DNA from: Reticulitermes lucifugus
Taxonomy: Eukaryota; Arthropoda; Insecta; Blattodea; Rhinotermitidae
Direction of reading: 5' to 3'
Length of the DNA stretch: 64,000 nucleotides
Assembly: GCA_026260175.1 (NCBI GenBank)
Contig: JAKCWW010000145.1
Location: forward strand, 62,001 to 126,000
Shown: one piece after another, positions 44,081 through 56,081 of the stretch
Layout of the letters: every line of letters starts with the position of its first letter
How positions within the stretch are numbered: the first letter of the stretch is position 1
The notes under the pieces: generated by a model
Told to the model about the DNA's origin: nothing
The model's input: the letters and a program-made list of their open reading frames with translations, nothing else
The model's database searches: none
Translations under genes and position numbers: made by a program

Positions 44081-46894
44081 TCTACAGAACCGAGAATAGC
44101 TGGTACGTGAATTGTGAAAACGGACGTGACCTTTATATAAGTTGATTGTTAAGAGGCATAACAGTCTACCATATTTCTCCACAAATGCAAGCTAAAACTC
44201 TTTAAGTGAATATGGCTTGGTTATGAATTCTACAATAACCGACTTATCACTTGACTGTGATGGTTCTCTTGATGATACTGATGCTGACAATGGATGAGGT
44301 ACTGCTGACATATTTTTCCTGTATAAATCACAGAAAGTCCTTGCTGTTCCTTTTCCCTTTTGTACGCACTTTTAAATGAGATTTTATGAATCTGGGGGCG
44401 AGTAATTAATATGCAATTCAGTGTTCTCTATATGATCCCTGAATGAAAATATTAGTCCTGTAAAGTACAGTTGTGAAGATATGTACCCCTTGCTATAATA
44501 TTAAGAAAACTTGCACTTTGTCAAACAATGCGTTTATGTTCTGTATGCTTCTCACACTACACATCAGTTATTTCCATACACAGCAATAAGCGGTTGGTCT
44601 TTATAATGGACACAGACTGTTCTCTCTGAGTTACGGGCTGAAGTTTTATGTATAATATATACGAACATCTGTCTTCCATTCATAATAGGTACAACAATAT
44701 TGTTTAAATAATCCTGACAGATAGGACAATTACTTTTAGATTCGTAAGACAAAGTACCAAATTAACATTATGATGTTCTGTCACCCGTAAGGTAAAGACA
44801 TGTTTGTTGTGCTTAACTAAGCGCCACACCATAAAAACTTGTAACCGTTTAACAACAAAAAAGTGAAACTTCTTTTCTATCCAGTGCTCCCAAATTTCCG
44901 AAAGAGCATTGATTTTTGGAAGGTTACCAGGCTTCGCCCGTTTGTCCTTCTGGTAAAAGCAACGTGTACATGGAGAAGAGTATGGAGCAGTGGTTGAATG
45001 TTACTGAAAGAGGAAAACCGATATACTCGAAGAAAAACCTTTCCCAGTACCACCTTGTCCACCACCAATCTTACAAGGACTGACCTGCGATCGAAACCGG
45101 AACTCCGCGGTGTCGCGCCGGCGACTAGCCGTCTGGGCCATGGCACTTCAAAGACGAAAATTAACCTCCGAATTATATTTAAAGATTCTGTTCTTACTGA
45201 GCAGTAACAACACAAAATCTCCGTTATAAATCCGCAGTCAGTTAATACTGAAGTAATCGTTACTTTAACCACAGCAACACATAAATTCACCATGTATATA
45301 GAATTTCTGAATGTTAAAACTAGTGGTAGATAAAGCACCCAATGGGCTTTAAAAAGTTAAAAAAACCGATGTATATCTCCAGACTTTCCTAATCAGGGCA
45401 CTGGAATAAGTAATCGATGGGTCAGCATCACTCTCGCCAATACTACCCGCTGTACCCACTGGATAGTAGACCTGAGTGGGTTCCAGTGGCGGTCTAGATG
45501 CAGCAGAGAAGTAAGAAACACCTTTGCCGTGACGGGAGTAGAACCCGGTTTATCCTGTCTATAGCCAGTCACTTCACTTTCTGAGATATCCCGGCTCATG
45601 CCATCAGCAATGACGTATACTTACTGAAACTCGAAACTGCACTGAAAACAAAACACTTAATTCCGTGCTTTCGTGATATACAAAACAGAAAACTACATTA
45701 CCGGCTTTTTCGCAGAAACAAGTGAACTCGCGTCACAGTGATGTCCAGGAATACAACTTGCGATGAGGCTGGAGCGTTTAAACCACACTCATATCTGCCG
45801 TTACACTTGGTGAACTGAACTAAAAATAGGTTCTTAACTGCTGCATGGAACAGGCAGCGAGTGTGTTTGGACAGATAACGAGCAGCGGGGAATGTAGAGA
45901 GATCACATAGAGGTCAAGAAGTTGATACGTCACGAAGACATTGACATTAAGGTCTTTCTGTACCGTGTCACAGACATTGCGCTCAGAAATGTAATATTCG
46001 AGGATTTAAAATATATTCAATTGCCTAAACATAATATCCTCTATGGCAGGGACCACGTACAAGCCTAGAGAACGAACAGACGATTCTGGCTGAACGTTAC
46101 AGTGGCATAAATTACATTACGGACCACTGCTCCCTGATTTATTTCACACTTTGTAACGCCACACATAGTACCGTTCTCGGAGCGCTCTATATACGTAGTT
46201 TAATACCCTATACTGCAGATTTATGGGAGTTTCAAAGAAGGAAGTCACAGGATTCGTACGGAAAAATTGAAAGTTTCAAAAGTTAAATTAAAAACTAAAG
46301 GCAACTGAGATTTAATGTAAAGCTGGCAGTTCTTAATGCACGACAAGAAAATTAAACTTAAATTTTAACAACGGGAGACAAATCCAGAGAGTATATATAT
46401 ATATATATAACCAAAATATGGATTTCAGGATCTGAAAACCTCCCGTCCTTCCATTTTCACAAATCTAGGTTAAAAGTGGAGGTCAGTAAAGCAAGCAATA
46501 ACTTAAATCTCCTCACACTTTAAACAAAATATAATTAGAAAAAGGAATAAATACAGGAGCGATATGCAGCTCCCAGACTTCTTCAACACTCCGTAGCATG
46601 CAACTGTAACCCGCACTGTACACAGTATTCAACAGATTGGTTCCTTTGATTGGCTAGTAAATACAGACACGCCTTCTGCAGGCTACGACATTTTCCGGAA
46701 TTCTAACCTGTCTACTGGCTGCACTGAGAACAATATTAATGTGATAAGTAAAATTATAGGCTATATGAAATTGTTTAATGTGCAGAGTAATTGTAAGTAC
46801 TAAGCACACAAGGGTTGATCAGTAACAATGCACGTAGTGTGTTCGATAAATTAATTTAATAATCACAAATAATCTTGAAACGGTTTAAATAACT
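44081..46894. other. Unassigned apart from SINE C
   Basis: A 62-residue minus-strand frame at 44752-44564 (NSERTVCVHYKDQPLIAVYG) has a composition unlike chance and may be a relic of an unclassified repeat. The rest holds nothing recognised except a (TA)n at 46390. Confidence 0.4.
44895..45147 (-). mobile_element. tRNA-derived SINE, family C, long copy
   Basis: The minus strand reads CCATGGCCCAGACGGCTAGT (box A area), GAGTTCCGGTTTCGATCGCA (box B), a GGTGGTGGACAAGGTGG body, and a 3' end TACCAGAAGGACAAACGGGC then GAAGCCTGGTAACC. The last block also occurs at 38330-38370. Confidence 0.75.
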
Positions 46895-47185
46895 CCATGG
46901 AGAAGAGTCCTCCTTGAGACAAAAATACTTCTTCAGCCAGTCATGAAATTATCCGTACTGTAAGAAACCCGAAGGTTCATCGCCGTGTTCACAACACCCC
47001 ACTACTTTTCCCTATCCTGAGCCAGAGCAAACCAGTCTACGACGTGCCAACAGATTTCTTTAAATCCACTTGAACATTATACTCCCATCTACGCCCATGT
47101 CTTTCAAGTGGTCTCTTTTCCTACGCTTTCTCCACTAACACTGCATGCATCTCGGCCCTCCCCCATACGTGCCACATGTCTTCAA
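46895..47185 (-). mobile_element. LINE-A 3' fragment, copy 9
   Basis: The minus strand gives MWHVWGRAEMHAVLVE (from the HVARMGE...YRVLVG region), EKRPLERHGRRWEYNVQVDL, the DW...LAQD and WR...VMNLRV blocks. It ends in the shared CTCCATGGAG-type 3' end at about 46900. It lies about 50 bases from the start of the 40-bp tandem array at 47238. Confidence 0.8.
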
Positions 47186-47318
47186 ACATTCTCTGAAGTA
47201 AAGCAAAAATCGATATGCTGAAACGGTTCTTGTAAAGTAATCTCTTTCGCTGAGTAATTATAAGTTTAATAACAGCATAATCTCTTTCAGCAACTGTTCG
47301 CAAGTATAAAGCAAGTTA

Positions 47319-47557
47319 AGATCTGCGCTCTTCTGGGTTATTACGCGGCGTCGTGTGGTAATTTTTTACCGACGTTTCGGGACAACGTATCGGTCCCATC
47401 TTCACGGGTCAAGAGTCCACTCGCACTCTTAACCCGTGAAGATGGGACCGATACGTTGTCCCGAAACGTCTGTAAACAATTACCACACGACGCCGTGTAA
47501 TAACCCAGAAGAGCGCAGATCTCATCAACATCGCGGCGGAAGCCTGAAACCTAGGGC
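47319..47557. mobile_element. Foldback element with 98-bp inverted arms and 11-bp target duplication
   Basis: Arms 47319-47416 and 47425-47522 are inverted copies of about 95% identity around an 8-base spacer. Each arm carries a hammerhead-like unit: TGAAGA, stem GGGAC...GTCCC, GAAACGTC, then GTA. A 35-base tail (47523-47557) completes the insert. AAAGCAAGTTA occurs at both 47308-47318 and 47558-47568, an 11-bp target-site duplication. Longer copies of this repeat, which I know from other insects, read on in the sense ...EERRSHQHRGGSLK, as does the tail here. Confidence 0.75.
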
Positions 47558-47608
47558 AAAGCAAGTTATTATCTTCCAGTAAATGTTCGCAAGTGTAACA
47601 GCAAATTA

Positions 47609-48178
47609 CGAAGGGTGTTCGGAAATGATTTGGACAGAGGCTGCTGTTTCGGCAAGTAACACGCTGTAAGATCGCGCAATTATCATCGGATAGTGCAGTC
47701 CTAGTACAGCATTCCACCACCAAATGGCCCTAGTCGCGCATCCCTGTGCAAAACTGCTGCGTCATTACCAAGTCTAGCGGTCGAAGCGCATGGACAAGAG
47801 TCGCAAAATGGAAGGCAATTATCGTGGGCAGAGATAGACCACGTGGTTCCTGTGGAAAGAAGGCTTTAAACCGTCAGACATTCATCGTCGGTTGCCTGCA
47901 ATTTGCGGAGAGAAAGCACCTGCACGCAGCATTGTCTTCAACTGGGGACGGAGCTTCAAGAGTGGCACGGAAACAGCACCGGCGGCTGTCTGTGAGTGAT
48001 ATAGCAACACCGCTAAAGATTGGTTCCGTGAAGCCAACTGGAAACTCCCAACGAACTGGCAGCGGTGTATAACTAACAGGGGAATATGTTGAGCTAGCAG
48101 TTGTTTAGTATTCAACCTAATATAGCAAAACTGCTGCAAATTAGTTGATTCCAAATGATTTCCGAAAGCCACTCCTAC
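47609..48178 (+). mobile_element. Tc1/mariner-type element, internally deleted, TA target
   Basis: The ends form imperfect terminal inverted repeats: GAAGGGTGTTCGGAAATGAT at the left, against the complement of ATGATTTCCGAAAGCCACTC at the right. TA is present on both sides (47607-47608 and 48179-48180). Inside, from 47790, WKEGFKPSDIHRRLPAICGE and IVFNWGRSFKSG form a helix-turn-helix N-terminal transposase domain of mariner type. The catalytic DDE part is missing, and the frame is broken by stops. Confidence 0.75.
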
Positions 48179-49029
48179 TATCTTCCAGTAACTGTTCGCA
48201 ACTACAACAGAAAATTAAAATTTTCAGCACCTGTTTCTAATTATAATTCCATTACGTGAACTTGGCAACGAAATACACTAAAAAAACAAAGGGTTTACAA
48301 CCTCCTCATTAGGAATTCACTTGCGGAACTGAACGCAAAGATCCTCGAAATGGAAATCGACAAAGCAGCAGTAACGCCGCTAACTTCCACTACGTTTTTC
48401 ACTGATCTGGTAGAACAGATCCAAAGCAGTTAACGATTTCCAGAGCAACACATCTCCTAACACGACTCGTAACAAAATTTAAATGGGACGGTTCTCCATC
48501 TTTCTCTTCGTGTCCGCTCTTTTCATTTAATTTCAAGTGATGGCCCTGCCTAGCTACTCACCCTTAGCTCCGTTCTTTACTAGCTCCAGTCGTTTGTCTT
48601 CAGGCACAAAATTAAAACTGGTCCAGTTGCTACACAAAATGAAGCGGGTGGCACGAAATCTTAACTGTAAGGAAAGTGAAATCTTGGGGTGTTAAACAGG
48701 ACGTCTGCAGAACGCAAGCTAATTACTACCAAAGAAAACACCTACGCCATTATACATATATATATGTAATTTACGTTAAAGTGTCAGGGAACATAATTAT
48801 TTAATATAAATTACTCTGACAGTGAAAACGGAGGCTGTAGGTCCATCAGCAATGCTGGAATCTATATACATGGCGTCACATTCCAGATCTTAATTTTAAT
48901 ACCCATCTCAGAAAATCCCGAGTATAAATAAAATTTGTTTTTAAATTATGAAAGTAATAATGTAAGGGCGCATTATTATTGTGCTGAAGATTTAAAATTA
49001 CGTTTCTTTTCCGTAACACTGACGACTAA

Positions 49030-49430
49030 TACGTAAAACAATAGTTTCCCCAGTTAGTTTGTGTGGGTGTGAAATACTTCAATAAATTTGGCAGACGAAT
49101 ATGTATTACATAACTTCACAGAAAAAATAAACTTGAAAACAAAGGAATCAGGACAAATTTGGCCCTAAGAAGGATAACAGGCAAGTCAACAATTTAGGGT
49201 AGCAAACCAACGAGATGAAACTTTGTGATTTATACTGCTCATGTAGAGTTATTAGGACAGTTAAAACTGGAAGTTTGTCATGGGTTTAGCATGTAGTTGG
49301 GTACGAGAATTGTGTTGTACTGGTCTCTTGGAAAATCGAAACGCGTATAGGAGAAGAATACTGAAATATATATTAAGAAGACAGATTTGATAAAAGGAGG
49401 TGAATGTAACTGACTGAGGAGCTTGTGTGC
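49030..49430 (+). mobile_element. LINE-A 3' fragment, copy 10
   Basis: It begins with a decayed LPVVLYGCETW (read as PQLVCVGVKYF). It continues through the FGPKxDExTG region (IWP-EG-QASQQ in a shifted frame), a LHN/LYS region, a WxxHVA-like block, and WSLGKSKRV-type sequence near 49330. No open frame survives. Confidence 0.6.
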
Positions 49431-50689
49431 AATGATGGGTTTTGGTATCAGCAGTGCTGAAACCGGTTTCTAATACTAGTGACTCTCATTTTGCTGGGCT
49501 CTTAATTTTACTTATTTAATTGTTCGTAAATACAAATGTATTAGTGTTTTTAACAACATGTGATAGAAATGAACAGAAAGTTTTATTAAATGCTGATATC
49601 AACATCATAGGTATAGAGATGAGTGGCATACACCCTACGGTTAACTTTATCCCAGAAAAAAAGTATTTCCGCTAATCATTTCGTGGTTACGCAAGGTGGT
49701 GGAAAGTTCTGAGCGTTTGGATGTGCTGGGAAAGATAAAAATCCAATTGCCCTACCGGCAATAAATCACCGTTTATTTATGACGTGTCACCACATTTAGT
49801 CATCAAGGCTGCTTTGTTTAACACGTAGGAGCGAGTATTAGAACAAAAATCATTAAGATGAAAGTTACAAGGAGAGTAGCGCTAGCTTATTTCCGGAAAG
49901 AATGGCCAGGATTTGAGCACCTACAAAAGCAGTATAAATTTTAGCTTCCTTACCATCATTAAAGTAAGAAAGAATAGGCGTAAGAGATGACGATTTTGTC
50001 TCTGTCCCCCTTTTCTACTTTTGAAACAGATTATTTATTTTCGCAACATTTTTAATAATATAATATTGGAATATTTCTAACTTTTGTGTAGTTAGTAAAA
50101 AAATATTCTGGACGCGCGAAATTGTGAGGTGGGAGCGACACTTACTTTAAGGTATTAAAATGTTGTATGGTACTCGATCTTTGAAAGATAACATTTTGTT
50201 AAGATGCCCTTGTTGTAGAGTGTAAAATAAAGACATAGCAGTCGTAAAAAAATTTATTTTAGCTCTCGGTATATTTGCAGTTAGTGCCTTAGTGAAATTT
50301 GTTAAGCCGATACTGCATAAACGTGTCTGTACACTACATAAGAAATATTATTTTTGAGTCAATAATTACAAACATGGGGATACAAAACTAAGCTTGCAGG
50401 GGTATACGAAAAATTTTACGTACACAGAGGCTGTACATTGTACAACAAATTACCTGTCGCGCCAGAAACCTCTTCTCTCTTAGTACTAAATATTAAACAG
50501 TAAACATATAATTTTGGGACAGAAAATCCCAAAATATGAGTATATATCTGAATATAAATTAAATACCTTTAAGAGTCTGTAAAGAGTCCACAGTCTCTTT
50601 CAGGATAGATACCCCGAATATGTGTTAAGACGGCAAAAAAATGTATTTTACTTTTGTTGCAAATACAGAAACCACATCGCAGTGTTTAT

Positions 50690-50826
50690 GCCCTACGTGA
50701 TGTATTCCAAAATCATAATTGGGCACCTGCGTGATGTATTCCAAAATCATAATTGAGCACCTGCGTGATGTATTCCAAAATCATAATTGAGCACCCTGCG
50801 TGATGTATTCCAAAATCGTAATTGAC
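50690..50826. repeat. 34-bp tandem repeat, four units
   Basis: GTGATGTATTCCAAAATCAT, then AATTGAGCACCTGC, recurs starting at 50697, 50731, 50765 and 50800 (periods 34, 34, 35). Units are nearly identical, so the array is recent. Confidence 0.9.
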
Positions 50827-51270
50827 CAGAGGTAAATTCTTTACCAAAATGTTTTTCTTCTTCTGAACAAAACAACAGAGTTCTATCATGCCTCTACTTT
50901 TGGAATACCCTCTAATAGAGGGAACAGACGAATCTTAGAAACAAGGAACTGGATCTGGTGGCGAAATTTATAACTTCAATAAGCACGGGCAGAATGAAAG
51001 AGGTCTACCCCTCCAAGGTGTTTCACCTCTACGACTTCACCCCAACCTTATTCCTCTTATTCTTCTATAGAATGGAGTGGCTTACACAACCAGCAGAACT
51101 TTTATTTTAAAAAGAATAAATGTGCGTCTTCCATCACCCATCTCAACCCTATCAATAACGAACGGTTGCTACGTACCTACAGACCATAATTGAAAAGCTT
51201 AAGTAACATATCTCTAAACAAATTGTGTTATTTCCACAATGTTAAATGACTGGCTATACATCCAAATGTT

Positions 51271-51535
51271 TATTTTTTTTTCAATGGCTCGACAGCCCCT
51301 TGGGGGCCAAGGCCGCCTCAGTTTTCGAGGCTTCACGATCACACAGTTTAGATACACCACACTCGGTAGGACTCCTCTGGACGAGGGACCAGCCCGTTGC
51401 AGAGACCTCTACCTGACAACACAACACAAACAAGAGACAGACATCCATGACCCGGCGGGATTCGAACCCACAATCCCACTAAGCGAGCTGCCGCAGACCC
51501 ACGCCTTAGACCGCGCGGCCACTGGGATCGGCTAA
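51271..51535 (-). mobile_element. tRNA-derived SINE, family B, full copy
   Basis: On the minus strand it starts with CCAGTGGCCGCGCGGTCTAA (box A region) and box B GTGGGTTCGAATCCCGCCGG. The body follows with GACTCGTCCAGAGG-type sequence, GAGGCGGCCTTGGCCCCCAA and a poly(A) end (eight T on the plus strand at 51271-51278). The second copy is at 22820. Confidence 0.85.
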
Positions 51536-53559
51536 CGTTGATTATGTAGGTACATTTTCAGAGATTTTTATCTACTTTATGTCGTCGCGGTTCCATTATC
51601 ATATAAATTGGTTAGCGCAATTACACCATTAAATCTCAATGGTTATTATACGTACCCCCTCCTTTACCATTAAAATTCTGCATAATACCCACAGGATTAT
51701 TTTTGACTTCGTATAAATCTCATAAATTGCCTGATTGGTTTTTGTAATTTAGAAGCAGTGTGCTTCCTGAAGTACAAAATAAATTTATAATTATTATTTA
51801 CTTTCATTCCAGGCTTTACAGGCATAATCCTATCTTAGACCTAATGTTCGTAGCAAGTTTCGTGACAATCGGCCAAATTGTTCCATATTTGAAACGGCGA
51901 ACCCAGAGATACAGGCAGACACATAAAAAGACACATCACGGTGTTTCACAAGTATATTTTTCCTCACCTCGTTCGAATCGAAAGTAGGCTAAAACAGCAC
52001 ATAGAGTTGTGTCTTAAATAAGAAACATATCCTTCGAAATACACTGCAGTTTGAGTGATTTGCTTTCTACCTTTCACTTTCATATGAACTAATTTCTCTA
52101 GCGCCGTTTCTTCACTTTCCACGATAAGTGGCAATCCATTTATTCTTTATAATATTACGAGTATTAGCATTGGAAACCGAAATATTTTGAATAAAAGTTA
52201 TAAAAAGACACTGAATGGGCATAGAACATATCCTTAAAGGACGCCTTTCAGGTAAGTAACAAAAATTTTAGTTTCGCAATAAACTCAATATAGAGGAAAG
52301 CAGAACGTTTATTTTCACATGGGGCAAAGTTTGAAAAGTGATGAAGCCACTAACTGAATTCAATAAACACTGCAGTAGTAGAACAAGTAGGTTCAACATC
52401 GCCACAACAGCCCCTGCACATGGTCTCGTGCCAGTTACATCCAACCCAGGTCCTCACAAACTGTATAATTAAATTACATCTTAATATTATCCTATAATCT
52501 CCTCAGATCTCAAAGTTGAATTCTTCCATAAAGTTCCCTACTACAATTTGGTATATATTCCTTCTTTCCTTCCTAATTTCTTGCAGGCTTCTCGAATTCA
52601 CTGTCCTAAAAGTAGCGTGCTACAAGTTCATGTATATACATTAGGAATCTGCTCGTTACAGCGCGCCCTAAATCGTTTATTGACTTCATTCTTCTCAGAT
52701 CAAAATAATTTTTTAAATAAGTTTGATTCGCCTTGTAATTTAAGTTGTTCAGTCAAAATAAGAAAACGCGTTTACACCTATATAGACCTGGACGCCTTCT
52801 CCGTTCGCAGCCTCCGGAGGTAACCATGTCATGGCGAAAGAAATCCACTTTAACATGGGAATAAATAAGCCTATAGATAATATTCTTTGCCAACTTATCC
52901 AGCACAATTTTAATCCAAACTACATATACTTATATACATACACAGATATACATACGTAATTTAATTTAAATATGTTATACGAGATCTGGATCTTCAGATT
53001 TTCCCGAAATGAATATAACCGGAATTTTACTCTGTGCCGAAAAATACAGAATATATTTTATGCTCCCGAAGTAGTTTTTTGTACTTGTAACACAGTGCCT
53101 GATTCACTTTGTTCTGCAAATTAATTTCTCCTTCTTTTACTCTAGACTTGACTTGATTGCTTCTGAGTGTATTCCCTTAGTTATCCTGCGTTTCTCAAGT
53201 TTGTAGTTTAATTCTGAGGAAAAATTAAGTGTGAACTTGAAGGTAAGTGAGAGAGGGAGGCGAACATTCATCTTCTCTCCTGCCTTCCAAGTCTTTCTAC
53301 TACTTAGGGCATATATTTCTGTTTCTAAAAATGGAATACGTTTTCCTGCAGGTTCTTGTGCTTTACTCTCAAGGGTTTCTTCACGAAGCGGTACAGCAAC
53401 CCACTGGAATACCTACTTTAGGATAAAGGAGAAAAAGAAATTCTATAGTGCGTTTCACAAAGGTATTCTTGATACACAATAACAAACATTAATCTGCCTC
53501 TCGTAAAACATCAGAACTAATATCTCAGTTAAAGAGCATTTTGTAGTAAATCTGCATAT

Positions 53560-54125
53560 ACTTCTGTGTATACTATAGTATTGCAGGGTATGAAATTTGG
53601 TCTCCAACTCTTAGGAAAGGAAATTGAGAACAAACTGCTGAGAAAAACAACTGAACCAAAAGAGACAGGCTGAAGAAATATGAAAAACATAATAATTTGT
53701 AATCTTCACTAAATAATATTCGTGGTCACATTACGGGTAGTGACAAAAATAGGGTAGGCAGCATGAGGAGTATGACAAATCCGTACAAGAGTTTAGTCTA
53801 AAAACTGAATGTAAAACACCACTTGTGAAGCCAGACTTGGCTGTGAAATTAATATCTAAGCGTATCTTAAATACGACGAAATTAAAAAAATTAGCCTATT
53901 TCTTTCGGAATTACATAATAATTCTATAATTGTTCGTGTTAAATTAATTGATAAACTATTAATTATCGAATTGTGGGCTGGGTTAATCCGGTTCAGAATA
54001 AAATCCAGTGACGTGATCTTGTCAACACAGCCTTGTAACATTCAATTCCAAAAAAGACGAAGAATTTCTTAACCTGAGAACCGGCTGCCATGTAGATTCT
54101 GCTCCACAAAGCCAGTTAGTTCCAC
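53560..54125 (+). mobile_element. LINE-A 3' fragment, copy 11, interrupted
   Basis: The first part (53585-53800) corresponds to YGCETWSLTLREE...LRKTFGPKR; the sequence gives GMKFG-QLLGKEIENKLLRKT. The second part (53970-54120) matches the DWIxLAQD/RWRALVN/3' tail, ending CTGCTCCACAAAGCCAGTTA. About 150 bases between them are unlike the family. Confidence 0.65.
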
Positions 54126-54464
54126 ATTCAGCATATAAATGTACTGTCATATCGAATACTGATTACTTTAAAATCGGCTCTTTACGAGAAAACATAAACT
54201 TCCATTTTTTCTATGTAACGCCATGTCCATTTTACCTGTACTTTTATCTTTTCTTACGGATGTAAAGGACGCGCCTCATACCTAATGTCATTTATGGCCA
54301 ATCAATTGAGACTTTCATGACTAACGTGAAATATTTCATTAGAAAACCCAAATATAGGTATGATGCTTTCTCTAACAAGTGCTGAGTTTCTTTTCATATC
54401 CTGTACGTACTGGAAGTACAAGTATCAGCAATATAAATTTAGCGTGGCTTAGATGTTGGCCAAC

Positions 54465-54560
54465 GCCTGTGGCTACACAGGGTCAGACCGAAATTCGATC
54501 TTAGTGAAAGGAAGAGTAAAACTTTCTCTCTTCGCCATCAGATCCGTTAACCACTAAAAT
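54465..54560 (+). mobile_element. Possible tRNA-like SINE head
   Basis: GTTGGCCAACGCCTGTGGCT and GGTCAGACCGAAATTCGATC resemble box A and box B regions. It is degenerate and a single copy in this window. Confidence 0.35.
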
Positions 54561-56081
54561 TCACTCGGGCGATTATCAGTTTAAGTGTTGAAGCGGCTGA
54601 TCACCCGAGAGACTTTTAGTGCTTTTTTCGCCACGAAATCTGGAGAATGCTTTCTACTGTAACGAACACACGGAGACTCAGCACCTCGCCTTTATAAAGT
54701 GGCAGTTAACGTTTTAAAGAGGAAATTTAATCTAAATTATACATAAAAGTTTATTTCGTACCTCAGAGTCAACAGTCACGTCTCCATTACAAAGACCAAT
54801 CAGTTAGTGCTGTTTAAAGAAATAATCACTCTTTACTTGCAGAATAATATGAAGCACACGAACATGCCCGTTGTGCGGAATCATACAGAAACTCTGAATT
54901 TTAAACTTCTGATACCTGTACGCTTAGGGCAGTAAATTTTAAAGGTTCAACGAAGGATTCAGTTATATCTCTACTGTAAACCGGTTTTCCAAACTTTGTT
55001 AACTGTTAATGTTCTTTAGTTAAACACGTGTTGTTGATTTAACTTGCCCCTGAACAGGGTCGCCTGCCCTACTTCCAAAATTATTTCTAAAAATAAAAGC
55101 ACGGGGACATACTATTTTGGACTTAGTTACTCTATTTACTAGTACACAAGAAGCGTCTTTGTTTAGAATCCAAATTTAAAAAAAAGTACTTTAATGAATA
55201 AAACTTTTTTAATATTTACGTCAATTATAAGGGGAATAAACGTCCCTCAAGTAACTAACAGACAGAATCGCCAAATCGTGAGATTATTGTATACAACACA
55301 CTTTATGGATCGCACGAACCTTATCAATAAGTATAACACACAGTACTGATACATCGTACAGCTCACAAGCCAATGTATTAGGCGAAATATTTGTATGCAA
55401 TTTTATCCAGTAGATAAATGCCTTTTTTTGATTAAGTCACATACTGAATAGATCCAAGTTGTGATTGGAGAGGTTTTGTTTCTAATGTAATCATTCAAAC
55501 TCGCAAATGTTCAAACAAACTCACAAACATATGGCGTGTTTTTGTTTCACAAATACCAACAATCGAAGATGTGACTGTTGACAGAGAGTGGCCAGGTAAT
55601 AAATTTAAACGCATGAGACAAGCAGAAAATTACCTTTATCAGAAGAAATATTATAATATAAACTGAAAACAGACCAAGGTAGAATATATTTCCAGAATAA
55701 AACAGAACAATAATAAAGAGAAAATGACGAATCATAAAGTCACGGTTTATAAAACCCAAGACTGTCTAGTACAGGAATGGTAACGTCAAAGCTAGACAGT
55801 TTTAGATGAAAAATGCCTCGAGCTGCTGAATTGTGGAAACACAGAGCACACGTGTGCTTGTCAGGTTGAACCTAATGTTGATTTCTTGGTATATGTAACT
55901 GCGCTTTAATAACTGAATTACGTAGTGTCGAAAAAGCAGGATTATTTGAGCCGTTCATAAGCAAAGTGTTGTAAGTCACTATTTAAAGGAAAATTAAATA
56001 CAGTCAGTTCTGAAACGCGTGCTTCGTTAAGGCGAATTGGCTACAATACAATTGATAAATAGGTGAACACTCTTTGTATAG

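Larger units (their letters stand above)
47238..48257. repeat. About 40-bp tandem array split by two insertions
   Basis: Units begin near TAATCTCTTTC or TTATCTTCCAGT and contain AACTGTTCGCAAG and AGCAA(A/G)TTA. Unit 1 is 47238-47277 (diverged), unit 2 is 47278-47318, unit 3 is 47569-47608, unit 4 is 48179-48217, and a degenerate unit 5 follows to about 48257. Between units 2 and 3 sits a foldback element with an 11-bp duplication. Between units 3 and 4 sits a mariner-type element at TA. Removing both restores a continuous array, so the array is the oldest layer. Confidence 0.75.
48258..51270. other. Unassigned apart from LINE-A and 34-bp array
   Basis: AT-rich, no gene recognised. LINE-A copy 10 and the four-unit tandem repeat are the only clear structures. 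Confidence 0.45.
51536..56081. other. Unassigned apart from LINE-A copy 11
   Basis: Short frames only, no family match. A possible tRNA-like head lies at 54465. Confidence 0.4.
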
